A stretch of DNA of 64,000 nucleotides from an uncultured Oscillibacter sp. (lineage in GTDB: Bacteria; Bacillota; Clostridia; Oscillospirales; Oscillospiraceae). The notes under the pieces are model-generated. The model did no database searches. It saw only the letters and a list, made by a program, of their open reading frames with translations, and had not been told where the DNA came from. Below, piece by piece: positions 7,660 to 15,738 of the stretch (the stretch's first letter is position 1; every line of letters begins with the position of its first letter). Made by a program: the position numbers and the translations under genes. The stretch is from positions 1 through 64,000 of the forward strand of contig UQVS01000010.1 in assembly GCA_900544615.1 (NCBI GenBank), written 5' to 3'.

Positions 7660-8436
7660 ATGATGAAAAATAAAAAGAGAATGTTGACGCGGATCTGTGC
7701 GCTGCATTACGCAAAGCTCGTTTACCGCTCGCTGCTGTTCCTGCTGGCAGCGCTGCTGTATTTCTCCGGCAGATTTCGATACAGCGGCGGCCTGTTCCGC
7801 GGTTTGGAGGCGGAGCCATGGCTGCTGGCGCTGATCTGGATCGTATACGCCATGGAGATGCTGCTGCGCTTCTTCCCCTCCAAGTTGGAAAGCATGGGCT
7901 GCCAGAAGCAGTTCCCGCAAAATTACCGCCCCACCGGCGTGTCCGCGCCGCAGATGCAGCCATGGACGCGCACCTTTGCCGCTGCGGCTGCATGGCTTCT
8001 GCTCAATGGTACGATCGGCGTGCTTTACCGGGTCAAGCTCATAGACAAGGATATCCTGATCCTTATCAGCCTTGCTTACGGTGTGTGCGATATGATCTGC
8101 ATCCTGTTCTTCTGCCCGTTTCAGACCTGGTTCATGAAGAACCGCTGCTGCGCGGTCTGCCGGATCTATAACTGGGACTTTGCCATGATGTTCACTCCAT
8201 ATCTGTTCATCCCCAACGGGTATACATGGAGTCTGCTGGGGATGTCCCTCCTGTTGCTCCTCCGCTGGGAGATCACGGTACACCGGCACCCGGAACGCTT
8301 TGCCGAGAACACGAACGCGGCGCTTTCCTGCAAGAACTGCGAGGAAAAGCTGTGCCATCACAAAAAGCAGCTGCAGCATCTCCGGCGGGATATCCAACGT
8401 GGGGAAGAGCGGGCCGGAAATCCCTTTGCGTCCTGA
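7660..8436 (+). CDS. Uncharacterised multi-pass membrane protein with Cys-rich cytoplasmic tail
   Basis: I do not recognise a named family. From ATG 7660 (a second ATG follows directly) the protein has about 258 residues with roughly five hydrophobic segments, including LLFLLAALLYFSG, WLLALIWIVYAMEMLLRFF and the last one LLGMSLLLLLRW. Between the membrane segments lies CCAVCRIYNWDFAMMFTP, and the C-terminal tail has CKNCEEKLCHHKKQL, which could bind a metal or an Fe-S cluster. No strong ribosome binding site is visible, so the start is uncertain. It is followed by a bidirectional terminator. Confidence 0.7.
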   Translation: MMKNKKRMLTRICALHYAKLVYRSLLFLLAALLYFSGRFRYSGGLFRGLEAEPWLLALIWIVYAMEMLLRFFPSKLESMGCQKQFPQNYRPTGVSAPQMQPWTRTFAAAAAWLLLNGTIGVLYRVKLIDKDILILISLAYGVCDMICILFFCPFQTWFMKNRCCAVCRIYNWDFAMMFTPYLFIPNGYTWSLLGMSLLLLLRWEITVHRHPERFAENTNAALSCKNCEEKLCHHKKQLQHLRRDIQRGEERAGNPFAS

Positions 8437-8480
8437 TTGGCAGGGCCTTTTCACCTGTTACTGACAGTGCATCCAATGTA

Positions 8481-8520
8481 AAAGCGAAACGGCACAGCGA
8501 TTGCTGTGCCGCTTCGCTTT
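8481..8520. terminator. Bidirectional terminator between convergent genes
   Basis: AAAGCGAAACGGCACAGC (8481-8498) pairs with 8503-8520 over 18 positions with one mismatch and a 4-nt loop. It has T-rich flanks on the plus side and an A-rich left flank that serves the minus strand. It separates the membrane protein from the leftward exporter genes. Confidence 0.8.
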
Positions 8521-8577
8521 TATTTGAATGAGTTTCATGTTGGAATCGTTCTAAATATGGAAGCTGGGGCGGCAGCT

Positions 8578-9024
8578 TCAGCGGGGAATGAGATCGTGCC
8601 GCACCAGACTGCGCCGCATATTGGCAAAGGCCCATACCAGACTGGCCCCTAAAGCGATTCCCAACGCATACTCGGCGGTCTGCGCGGCATAGTCTCTGGC
8701 AAGGGATATCTCCTGCCGGACGGCGCAGTAGGTGGCATAATACAGCGACCGTCCGGGAATCAGGGGAATGACCAGCGCAATGGTCAAAAACAGCGGCGTA
8801 GGGGCGCGCAGCAGCCATGCCAGCACCTCTGCGTACAGCGCCGCGAAGGCCGAGGCGATCAGTGTGGGCAGCAGGATGCCGTCCAGCGCGCTGGCCGCAG
8901 CCAGATAAACCCCGCAGGTCAGCACGCCGCCCAGAGACGCAGGCAGCAGATACCGCCGCCGCAGATGGAACACCAGACAAAAGCCCAGAGAGCCGGTAAA
9001 CGAGGTGAGCAGCTGGATCATCAT
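8578..9024 (-). CDS. Threonine/serine exporter, C-terminal half (YjjB/ThrE_2, DUF3815)
   Basis: This is a small hydrophobic protein of 148 residues with about four or five membrane spans, including the ALVIPLIPGRSLYY block that marks the DUF3815/YjjB half of ThrE-type exporters. The start (reverse ATG 9024-9022) overlaps the stop of the partner gene by four bases (ATGA), so the two are translationally coupled. A longer upstream start would only read through the partner gene in another frame. Together the two proteins should form a split Thr/Ser exporter, as YjjP-YjjB do for succinate/threonine in enterobacteria. Confidence 0.85.
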   Translation of the reverse strand: MMIQLLTSFTGSLGFCLVFHLRRRYLLPASLGGVLTCGVYLAAASALDGILLPTLIASAFAALYAEVLAWLLRAPTPLFLTIALVIPLIPGRSLYYATYCAVRQEISLARDYAAQTAEYALGIALGASLVWAFANMRRSLVRHDLIPR

Positions 9025-9806
9025 AAGCCAAACCTCCCCATCAGCCAGAAGCCTGTCATAAAGCCCATGGCCAGCGCTCCGGCCCACAGCAGGGCTTCAA
9101 TGAGCCGCATGACGCCGGAGATGGGCGATCCCACCATGGTGTCCCGGACGGCATTGGTCATAGCCATGCCGGGGATCAGGAGCATAATGTCACCGATCAT
9201 GATTTTGTCCATATGCAGGCCGGGCATCAGCGTTGCCCAGAGCGTAATACTGATGCCGACAGCCAGCGCGGCCAGCAGATTAAAAACCAGACGGTTGGGA
9301 CAAAGTGCGGAGAAGCGGCGCTGCAGCCAGCAGATCGCCAGACCGAACGCGGCGGCCGACAGGCCGTCCCAAATGCCGCCGCCGAAGAAGACCGTGCAGC
9401 TTCCCGCCGCCAGAGCGCTGCCTGCGTAAACCGAAAGGGGACGCGGCGGATTCCGGGTCAGCGTGAACAGCTCGCTTTTCAGCCGCTTTACGGACATCGG
9501 GCAGGTGCAGCACCGGCGGCTCAGAGCGTTGAGATCCTCCAGAATGGTAAGATCCGTGCCGCCGGGGGTGAGGATCCGACGGGTCTGGGTTACGTCCCGG
9601 CCGTCCGGCAGGGACATGGTGACGACAATGCTGGAGGTGATGACAAAGACGTTCATCCGAGCCGCACCATAAGCCAGTCCCAGCCGGGAGAGGGAATCCT
9701 CTACCCGGTTTACATCTGCGCCGACGGCCAGCATGGCCTCCCCCAGATCCAGAAAGCAGTGGAGCAGAGCGTCCGACTGCTCCATCAGGGTAGCTTCCGG
9801 TTCCAT
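9021..9806 (-). CDS. Threonine/serine exporter, N-terminal half (YjjP/ThrE, DUF1212)
   Basis: A protein of 261 residues. The first half is soluble and contains the family block LDLGEAMLAVGADVNRVEDSL and the region FVITSSIVVTM. The second half has about five membrane helices, including MLLIPGMAMTNAVRDTM. This is the DUF1212 half of ThrE, which in actinobacteria is fused to the YjjB-like half. It lies 3 bases after the stop of the FMN enzyme gene, so 10826 down to 8578 is likely one leftward transcript. Confidence 0.88.
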   Translation of the reverse strand: MEPEATLMEQSDALLHCFLDLGEAMLAVGADVNRVEDSLSRLGLAYGAARMNVFVITSSIVVTMSLPDGRDVTQTRRILTPGGTDLTILEDLNALSRRCCTCPMSVKRLKSELFTLTRNPPRPLSVYAGSALAAGSCTVFFGGGIWDGLSAAAFGLAICWLQRRFSALCPNRLVFNLLAALAVGISITLWATLMPGLHMDKIMIGDIMLLIPGMAMTNAVRDTMVGSPISGVMRLIEALLWAGALAMGFMTGFWLMGRFGL

Positions 9807-9809
9807 GTG

Positions 9810-10826
9810 TCAGAAACCGAAGAGCATGGAGCGGTTGATCTCCGCCAGCGTGTGAGCGCCGCACATGGCCATGGTGTCGGCCAGTTCGGCCTTCAGTTTG
9901 TCCACATAGGCCTGAATTCCTGCCTCGCCGCCGCCGTAGACCATGGTGACGAAGGGACGGGCGATCAGCACGGCGTCCGCGCCTAATGCCAGCGCCTTGA
10001 ACACATCCGTGCCGGTGCGGATGCCGCCGTCCACAAAGACCTTCATCCGGCCGCCGACGGCGTCCACGATGGCGGGCAGCACCTCGGCGGTGCCGGGACA
10101 CTGATCCAGCACCCGCCCGCCGTGATTGGAGACAACGATGCCGGCAGCACCGGCTTCCAGCGCTTTTTCAGCGCCTCTGACCGTCATGATGCCTTTGAGA
10201 AGGAAGGGCTTGCCTGCCATGGCGGCGATCTCCTTCAGCTGCTCCACGGTTTTGCTGCCTGCGGGGGGATTCAGTCCCTTCAGGAAGGGCAGACCGGCGG
10301 CGTCGATATCCATGGCGATGGCGCAGGGATCGGCGGCCTTTACCAGATCCATTTTATGGCGGATCGTTTCCAGATTCCAGGGCTTCACGGTGGGAACGCC
10401 GCAGCCGCCGTTGGCCTTCAGCGCCGCGGCGGTGGCTTCCATGACGGCGGGATTGGTGCCGTCGCCGGTGAAGGCTAAAATGCCGGCCTTGGCGCAGCCG
10501 GGAACCAGAATGTTGTTATAGCCAAGATCGTCATACTTGTCGCTGTAGTGCAGGGTCACAGCTCCCACAGGGCCTGCCATCACTGGGATGGTCAGCTTTT
10601 TGCCGAAGAAATCATAGCTGGTGTCCGCGTCCCCGTTTTCGCAGATCGTGTCCATATTGACGCACAGCTCCTGCCACTTCTGATAGTTGCGGATCGCGCC
10701 GGTGCCAAGGCCCTTTGCGCCGGGGCCGGGAACCATATTTTTACAGGCAAGGCCGTTGCACACCGGGCAGGCGCGGCACTTGCCTATGCAGGTTCGGGCC
10801 TGCTCCAGAGCTTCCTGATAAGTCAT
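9810..10826 (-). CDS. FMN-dependent alpha-hydroxy-acid oxidizing protein
   Basis: This is a TIM-barrel flavoprotein of the lactate oxidase/glycolate oxidase superfamily. It shows the catalytic-histidine motif VSNHGGRVLDQ, the lysine motif PFLLKGIMT and the phosphate-binding GGIRTGTDVFKALALGAD. Residues 10-35 hold an unusual cluster, CIGKCRACPVCNGLACKN, which could bind an Fe-S cluster or zinc and is absent from classical lactate oxidase. The start at 10826 has GGAGG nine bases upstream; the longer ORF would run into the divergent promoter region. The substrate is unknown. It would convert an L-2-hydroxy acid to the 2-oxo acid in the cytoplasm. Confidence 0.85.
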   Translation of the reverse strand: MTYQEALEQARTCIGKCRACPVCNGLACKNMVPGPGAKGLGTGAIRNYQKWQELCVNMDTICENGDADTSYDFFGKKLTIPVMAGPVGAVTLHYSDKYDDLGYNNILVPGCAKAGILAFTGDGTNPAVMEATAAALKANGGCGVPTVKPWNLETIRHKMDLVKAADPCAIAMDIDAAGLPFLKGLNPPAGSKTVEQLKEIAAMAGKPFLLKGIMTVRGAEKALEAGAAGIVVSNHGGRVLDQCPGTAEVLPAIVDAVGGRMKVFVDGGIRTGTDVFKALALGADAVLIARPFVTMVYGGGEAGIQAYVDKLKAELADTMAMCGAHTLAEINRSMLFGF

Positions 10827-10928
10827 TTCTATCATCCTCCTGTTTCCTGTATTCACAGCGGTCTCATTGTACAGCGGAGAGGAAAAAAAGGCAAGCCCCC
10901 TGCTATTTGAAAAAAATCTGACTTCTGC

Positions 10929-10953
10929 GGAACTTTTGACCATGAGAACCGTC
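10929..10953 (+). promoter_or_regulatory. ECF-sigma-type promoter (GGAAC-N16-CGTC)
   Basis: GGAAC (10929-10933) and CGTC (10950-10953) are separated by exactly 16 bases, the architecture of ECF sigma promoters in Firmicutes. The overlapping TTGACC-16-TATACA (10935-10962) could alternatively serve sigma-A. The element points at the DUF4349 lipoprotein. Confidence 0.55.
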
Positions 10954-10973
10954 TATCTATACAGGAGACAGCG

Positions 10974-11006
10974 ATGAAGGCTATTAAAAGGAGGATTGAC
11001 CGATGA
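10974..11006 (+). CDS. Ten-codon upstream ORF coupled to the DUF4349 lipoprotein
   Basis: ATG 10974 has AGGAGA five bases upstream. The ORF reads MKAIKRRIDR and stops in TGA 11004-11006, overlapping the lipoprotein ATG at 11003 by four bases. The lipoprotein's own AGGAGG lies inside it. This suggests translational coupling; it may have no function as a peptide. Confidence 0.4.
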   Translation: MKAIKRRIDR

Positions 11007-11947
11007 AAAGAAAGCTCTTTGCATGGATCCTTGCTATGACCATGTTTTTCTCTCTGGCGGCCTGCGGCGGCAGCGGGAAAAACGCAAATTCCAGCAGCAT
11101 GGCGGTGGCCGATTCCGCGCCTTCGGAGACGGAGAAGGGGTATTTTGACACCACCGACAGCGATGATGCCAGCGCCGACAGCGGCAGCACAGTCCTGAAG
11201 GATCAGAAGATCATCTACACCGGCACGCTGAATCTGGAGACCACGGAGTTTGATGCGGCCGCCAAAGCGCTGCCGGAGCTGGCGGAGTCTCTGGGGGGCT
11301 ATCTGGAAAGCAGTACCGTTGGCAGCGGCGGCCGGGGCTACCGCTGGGCAGACTATACGGTGCGGGTGCCATCGGCTCAGTTTCAGGGCTTTCTGGATCA
11401 GGCCGGGGGACTGGCGCATGTGACGTGGCAGAACACGGAGCAGCAAAACATCACGGAGACCTATTACGACACGGACGGCCGCCTGAAAACCCAGCAGATC
11501 AAGCTGGAGCGCCTTCAGAAGCTGCTGGCGCAGGCGGAAAACATGGAGGACATCATTACCATCGAGTCCGCCATCTCCGAAACGGAGTGGAATATTGAAG
11601 ACCTCTCCGGCACCCTGCGGCACTACGACGCGCTGGTGGACTTTGCCACGGTGACAGTCAGCTTGCAGGAGGTCTACAAGTATTCCGACACGGAGGAGCT
11701 GCCGGAGAACTTTGGACAGCGGATCGGCAATGCCCTGAGCCGGGGCTGGCGCTCCTTTGTGGACGGCATGGCGGACTTCATCGTGGCGCTGGCCTACAGC
11801 TGGATGTGGATCGTGCTTTGGGCGGCGGTTATTATCGCGGCAGCGGTGATTGTGGGGAAGATCCGGCGGCGGAGACGGGCGGCAAAAAATTTGCCTGCCG
11901 CGGAAAAAACGGATGAGAAACCGGGTGACAAATCCGGCAATTCCTGA
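11003..11947 (+). CDS. DUF4349 domain lipoprotein, membrane-anchored
   Basis: A protein of 314 residues. It has a lipoprotein signal peptide with the SLAAC lipobox (Cys 21), then a Ser/Asp-rich linker. The DUF4349 domain starts near IIYTGTLNLETTEFDAA and includes YTVRVPSAQFQGFLD and a helical coiled-coil-like stretch around LERLQKLLAQAENMEDI. A C-terminal transmembrane helix (WMWIVLWAAVIIAAAVIVG) is followed by an Arg/Lys-rich tail inside the cell. Being anchored at both ends is typical of this family. In many Firmicutes DUF4349 proteins occur with ECF sigma systems, which fits the promoter at 10929. The molecular role is unknown. Confidence 0.9.
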   Translation: MKRKLFAWILAMTMFFSLAACGGSGKNANSSSMAVADSAPSETEKGYFDTTDSDDASADSGSTVLKDQKIIYTGTLNLETTEFDAAAKALPELAESLGGYLESSTVGSGGRGYRWADYTVRVPSAQFQGFLDQAGGLAHVTWQNTEQQNITETYYDTDGRLKTQQIKLERLQKLLAQAENMEDIITIESAISETEWNIEDLSGTLRHYDALVDFATVTVSLQEVYKYSDTEELPENFGQRIGNALSRGWRSFVDGMADFIVALAYSWMWIVLWAAVIIAAAVIVGKIRRRRRAAKNLPAAEKTDEKPGDKSGNS

Positions 11948-12007
11948 TACACTGAAAAACAATGGGATATTCCCGCTGCCTTGAACTTTTTGACAGGAGG
12001 GCTGCCT

Positions 12008-12628
12008 ATGAAACTGACATGGCTGGGACACGCCTGCTTTTTGCTGGAGGAGCAGGGGTATCGCATTGTGATTGACCCCTATGAGGGTGTGGCAGGGTAT
12101 CCGCCTTTACAGGTGAGCGCCCACGCAGTCTTTTGCAGCCACGGCCATTTTGACCACAATGCTGTAAACTGCGTGACGCTGCTGCCGGAGACGGAATCCC
12201 CCTTTTCGGTGCGGGAGGTGCAGACCTTCCACGACGATCGGAACGGCGCTCTGCGGGGCGAAAATATCATCCGCATCTTCACGGCGGGAGGCGTATCTGT
12301 AGCCCATCTGGGAGATCTGGGCCACCAGCTGACTGCGGCGCAGCTACGGGAGATTGGTTCCGTGGACGCTGCGCTGGTGCCGGTGGGCGGTGTGTACACC
12401 TTGGACGCTGCCGGGGCAAAAGCGGTGTGCGACGCGCTGCACCCCGGATGTGCAGTCCCCATGCACTATCACCACGCACCTTACGGCCTGCCGGAGCTGG
12501 CAGGGGCAGAGGAGTTCCTGAAGCTGTGGCCGGCGGCGGAGGTTCATCGGCTGTCCGACGCGGATATTGCCGTAACAGGCGGGCTTTCCGGGGTGATCGT
12601 CCCCAAATTTAGCATAAACCCCACTTGA
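12008..12628 (+). CDS. MBL-fold metal-dependent hydrolase (UlaG/UPF0173-like)
   Basis: A 206-residue metallo-beta-lactamase-fold protein. It shows the metal-binding motif HGHFDH, an early TWLGHACFLLE strand typical of the UPF0173/UlaG branch, a distal AHLGDLGH and a terminal MHYHHAPYG. ATG 12008 follows CAGGAGG at a 6-7-base distance; a TTG further upstream is rejected. The substrate cannot be predicted. It is cytoplasmic, with no signal peptide. Its stop lies inside the -35 region of the next gene. Confidence 0.85.
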   Translation: MKLTWLGHACFLLEEQGYRIVIDPYEGVAGYPPLQVSAHAVFCSHGHFDHNAVNCVTLLPETESPFSVREVQTFHDDRNGALRGENIIRIFTAGGVSVAHLGDLGHQLTAAQLREIGSVDAALVPVGGVYTLDAAGAKAVCDALHPGCAVPMHYHHAPYGLPELAGAEEFLKLWPAAEVHRLSDADIAVTGGLSGVIVPKFSINPT

Positions 12629-12653
12629 CAAAGTATTTTATTCCGTGTAATAT
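12625..12653 (+). promoter_or_regulatory. Sigma-A promoter of the SGNH hydrolase gene
   Basis: TTGACA (12625-12630), a 17-bp spacer and TAATAT (12648-12653) are close to consensus. The -35 overlaps the stop codon of the preceding MBL hydrolase gene. Confidence 0.75.
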
Positions 12654-12691
12654 AGTTTCAGAAACCATATCACGCGGAATGAGGTGATTTT

Positions 12692-13399
12692 ATGGAACAG
12701 CGCAGACAGGTGACTCTGCTGGGCGACTCCATTTTAAAGGGAATTCAGGTGGACTTGGGCAGCCGGCGCTATAAACCCCAGAACGAGATGAATGTGGATG
12801 CGCTGGAATCGGAATTTCAGCTTTCTATCCACAACGACGCCCATTTCGGCGCTACGGTCCGCAAAGGCAGCCGCCTGCTGGATCGGATGCTGGAGCGGCA
12901 GTTTCCCTGCGATATGCTGGTGATGGACTTCGGCGGCAATGACTGCGATTTCAAGTGGAAAGAAATTGCGGAGCATCCCGAAGCGGATCATCAGCCCAAT
13001 GTGCCGCTGCCGGAGTTTGTAGAGCTGTATCGGAAGATGATCCGTCAGATCCGCAGCCATGGGATCCGTCCCATCCTCACCAATTTGCCGCCGCTGGACA
13101 GCGAGCGTTTCTTCAACTGGTGGTGCGGGGATCTGGACAAGGACGCCGTGCTTCGCTGGCTGGGGGATGTGGGCAATATCTACGCGTGGCAGGAACGGTA
13201 TTCCCGTGCGGTGGAGCGTCTGGCGCGGGAAGAGCAGGTGCCGCTGGTGGATGTCCGGGGGGCGTTTCTGGATCACGGACATCTGGAGCAGACCCTCTGC
13301 GCGGATGGAACCCACCCCAATACGCTGGGGCAGGGACTGATCACTGCGGCATTTCAGAATTTTGGCCGTAGCTTGCGGCTGGCAGGGCAGACGGTCTGA
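12692..13399 (+). CDS. SGNH/GDSL-family hydrolase
   Basis: A 235-residue cytoplasmic SGNH hydrolase. Block I is LLGDSILKG with the nucleophilic Ser at position 12. The block II region is NDAHFGATV, block III is DFGGNDCDF, and block V is DGTHPNTLG holding the catalytic Asp and His. It has its own promoter and is followed by a strong terminator, so it is a single-gene unit. The substrate (an ester or acyl group) is unknown. Confidence 0.88.
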   Translation: MEQRRQVTLLGDSILKGIQVDLGSRRYKPQNEMNVDALESEFQLSIHNDAHFGATVRKGSRLLDRMLERQFPCDMLVMDFGGNDCDFKWKEIAEHPEADHQPNVPLPEFVELYRKMIRQIRSHGIRPILTNLPPLDSERFFNWWCGDLDKDAVLRWLGDVGNIYAWQERYSRAVERLAREEQVPLVDVRGAFLDHGHLEQTLCADGTHPNTLGQGLITAAFQNFGRSLRLAGQTV

Positions 13400-13430
13400 A
13401 TACGGACTGCCTGTCAGAAAAGGACAACGG

Positions 13431-13470
13431 AAAAAGGACGGCTGGTTTTCAAAACCGGCCGTCCTTTTTT
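13431..13470. terminator. Bidirectional terminator between SGNH hydrolase and rlmA
   Basis: AAGGACGGCTGGTTTT pairs with AAAACCGGCCGTCCTT across 13434-13466 with one G-U pair. A-rich sequence flanks the left side and T6 the right side, so it can act for both convergent genes. Confidence 0.8.
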
Positions 13471-14290
13471 ACAGCTTCTGAAAGATATGCACCCGGAAAG
13501 ACGCCTGACAGTCCAGCGTTTCCAGTGTTTCCAACCGTTCCACGCCGGACTTGGGCGTTTTCCAGCAGTAAGGCGTCATGCGGAAGAGGGACTGGATATC
13601 CGCCTGACGTTCCAGATGGAGGGGGAAGTCCACCGGGACGATATCCGTGTAAGCGAAGCCCTCATAAGGGGTTTCCTTTTCCTCGTTGGGATAGGGGGCG
13701 TCGTAGAGAATCTGCTTCAGCTCCCACAGGTGCCGCGCCCCCGGCACCACATAGAGGAAATACCCGCCGGGCTTCAGAACGCGGCGGAATTCGTCAATGG
13801 CCAGCGGGGAGAAGCAGTCCAGCAGAATGTCTGCGGCCCCATCCGGGAAGGGCAGGTGATAGCAGGAGGCCACTGCAAATTCGATGTTCTTATTCCGCTT
13901 GGCAGCCAGCCGCAGAATGAATTTGGAGATGTCAATGCCTGCCATGCGGGGCGTTTTCCCGGCAGCCGTCAGGGTCTGGTCGATGCCGGAGGTGTAATAT
14001 CCCTCGCCGCATCCGGCGTCTAAAATCACAGATTTCTCCCCGGTAAGGGATAAAATTCGACTACAAAGTGTATTCAAAAGCGGATGATAATACCCGGCGG
14101 ATAGAAAATCCCGGCGGGCGGCGGCCATAGCCTTGTCGTCACCGGGGGCGGCGGAGTGCTTCTGATTGGGGGGCAGCAGATAGGTGTAGCCCTCTTTGGC
14201 AATGTCATAGCTGTGACCGGCGGCACAGCGGTAGGTGTGTTCTTCCCGGTTCAGCGGCGCACCGCAGACGGGACAGCGAAAAAGACTCAT
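13469..14290 (-). CDS. rlmA: 23S rRNA (guanine-N1)-methyltransferase RlmA-like
   Basis: A 273-residue SAM-dependent methyltransferase. The N-terminal zinc finger uses C6, C9, C22 and H26 (FRCPVCGAPL ... YRCAAGHSYD), the hallmark of RlmA. It is followed by YLLPPNQKHSAAPGDDKAM and by motif I, VILDAGCGEGYY. It modifies G745 or G748 of 23S rRNA in characterised members; which base is used here cannot be told. The start at 14290 overlaps the MATE stop by four bases, so it is the last gene of the leftward operon. Confidence 0.92.
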   Translation of the reverse strand: MSLFRCPVCGAPLNREEHTYRCAAGHSYDIAKEGYTYLLPPNQKHSAAPGDDKAMAAARRDFLSAGYYHPLLNTLCSRILSLTGEKSVILDAGCGEGYYTSGIDQTLTAAGKTPRMAGIDISKFILRLAAKRNKNIEFAVASCYHLPFPDGAADILLDCFSPLAIDEFRRVLKPGGYFLYVVPGARHLWELKQILYDAPYPNEEKETPYEGFAYTDIVPVDFPLHLERQADIQSLFRMTPYCWKTPKSGVERLETLETLDCQASFRVHIFQKL

Positions 14291-15675
14291 GTGCGCTGCC
14301 CCCTTGTCACGTCGTGGATCCATGTGCCGCCGCGGACGCGGCGGATGCAGAACGGGACTTTTACAATACATTCCACCTGAATGGCAATGGCGATAGACCA
14401 GTACCCGCTTTTCAGAACCAGCGCGCACAGCGCGGTGATCGGCAGGCAGATCACCCATTGGGGCAGGAGATCCAGCGCCGTGGCATAGGCCACGTCCCCG
14501 CCGGCCCGCAGAACGCCGGTGACGGCGGAGATGGCGTAGGCGTGGAGGGGAATTCCGGCAAAGGCAGTGACCGCCAGCGCCGTGGCGATGGCGATGGATT
14601 CCCCGTACAGCTTGAACATGGGGAAAAGAACCGGGACAAACAGCGTGGGAATCAGCAGGAGAGAAAGAACGGCGATGCCTGCGCCGATCAGCGTGGAGAA
14701 CCGCAGCAGTTCCTGACTCAGCTCCAGCACATCCTGATAGCTCTGGCCTTCGCCGATGGCTTTGCCCACCAGAACGGCCGTTGCCGCGCCCAGACCGAAG
14801 CACACCACCAGAAGAAGGCGGCTCAGGTTGCCCATAACAGCGTTGGCGGCCAGCATTTCCACGGAGTTGTCCGTATAGCCCAGAATCACCGTCAGCAGGG
14901 AGTTGCCAAGACCCCATGCGGCCTCATTCAGAACCACCGGGGAGGCATATTTCAGAAACCGCCGGGCCATGTCCATGCCGGGGTGGAGCAGGGCGGTCAG
15001 ATCCAGCGGAATGACCCGGCTGCGGACGGCGCAGACCACGCAGATCGCAAACTCGCTGACGCGGGCCAGCAGGGTGGCAATGGCCGCACCGGCCACCCCC
15101 AGCGCGGGAAAGCCGCCGTGGCCGAAAATCAGCAGGTAGTTCAGCCCGGTGTTCACCAGTGTGGAAAAGCCGAACAGCTTCATGCCGAAGGTGGTGTTCT
15201 CCACGCTGCGCTGGGCGCTGGCATAGATGGACGAGAGCATATTGAACACATAGGAAAAACCGATGACTCGCAGATACGGCGCACCCAGCAGGGACAGCTC
15301 GTGACTGTTGGACAGCAGATCCATCACCTGCACGGGGAACAGGAAAAACACCACTGCCAGCACAACGGTAATGCCCGTGCCGATGAAGGCGGCCACACCG
15401 ATGGCGCGGTTGATGCTGCGGGTATCCCCTTTGCCCCAGTACTGGCTGACCAGAATCCCCAGCCCGCTCTGCACGCCGAATACGATGCTGATGAGCAGAA
15501 AGACCGGGACGTTGGCAGTGGTGACTGCTGCCATCTCCTTATTGCCCAGCTGACTGACCATAAAGGTGTCGATCAGTCCCAGAGAAAAGGTGATGAGGTT
15601 TTGCAGAATGACCGGCAGGGACAGCGTCCACAGCCGCTTGTAAAAGCCGGGATTCCGGCTGGAAAAGGAAGACAT
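14287..15675 (-). CDS. MATE-family multidrug efflux transporter
   Basis: A 462-residue, 12-helix membrane protein of the MATE superfamily that exports cationic compounds using an ion gradient. Typical features are the opening ALWxLSLPVIL-like segment LWTLSLPVILQNL, LGLIDTFMVSQLG with the helix-1 Asp, and the internal VLVGKAIGEGQ. The start at 15675 has GGAGAG at good spacing; an ATG 13 codons upstream lacks one. It lies between the cysteine desulfurase and rlmA in one leftward transcript. Confidence 0.92.
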   Translation of the reverse strand: MSSFSSRNPGFYKRLWTLSLPVILQNLITFSLGLIDTFMVSQLGNKEMAAVTTANVPVFLLISIVFGVQSGLGILVSQYWGKGDTRSINRAIGVAAFIGTGITVVLAVVFFLFPVQVMDLLSNSHELSLLGAPYLRVIGFSYVFNMLSSIYASAQRSVENTTFGMKLFGFSTLVNTGLNYLLIFGHGGFPALGVAGAAIATLLARVSEFAICVVCAVRSRVIPLDLTALLHPGMDMARRFLKYASPVVLNEAAWGLGNSLLTVILGYTDNSVEMLAANAVMGNLSRLLLVVCFGLGAATAVLVGKAIGEGQSYQDVLELSQELLRFSTLIGAGIAVLSLLLIPTLFVPVLFPMFKLYGESIAIATALAVTAFAGIPLHAYAISAVTGVLRAGGDVAYATALDLLPQWVICLPITALCALVLKSGYWSIAIAIQVECIVKVPFCIRRVRGGTWIHDVTRGQRT

Positions 15676-15738
15676 GACAAATCTCTCCGTTGTATGTTGA
15701 TTTGGAACCGGCATTGACCGGCGGAGCAGAGGAACGCC

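Noticed and set aside
14291..14917. Long N-terminal extension of rlmA
   Set aside because: It reads an alternative frame of the MATE gene. The zinc finger at the true N-terminus and the ATGA overlap fix the start at 14290.
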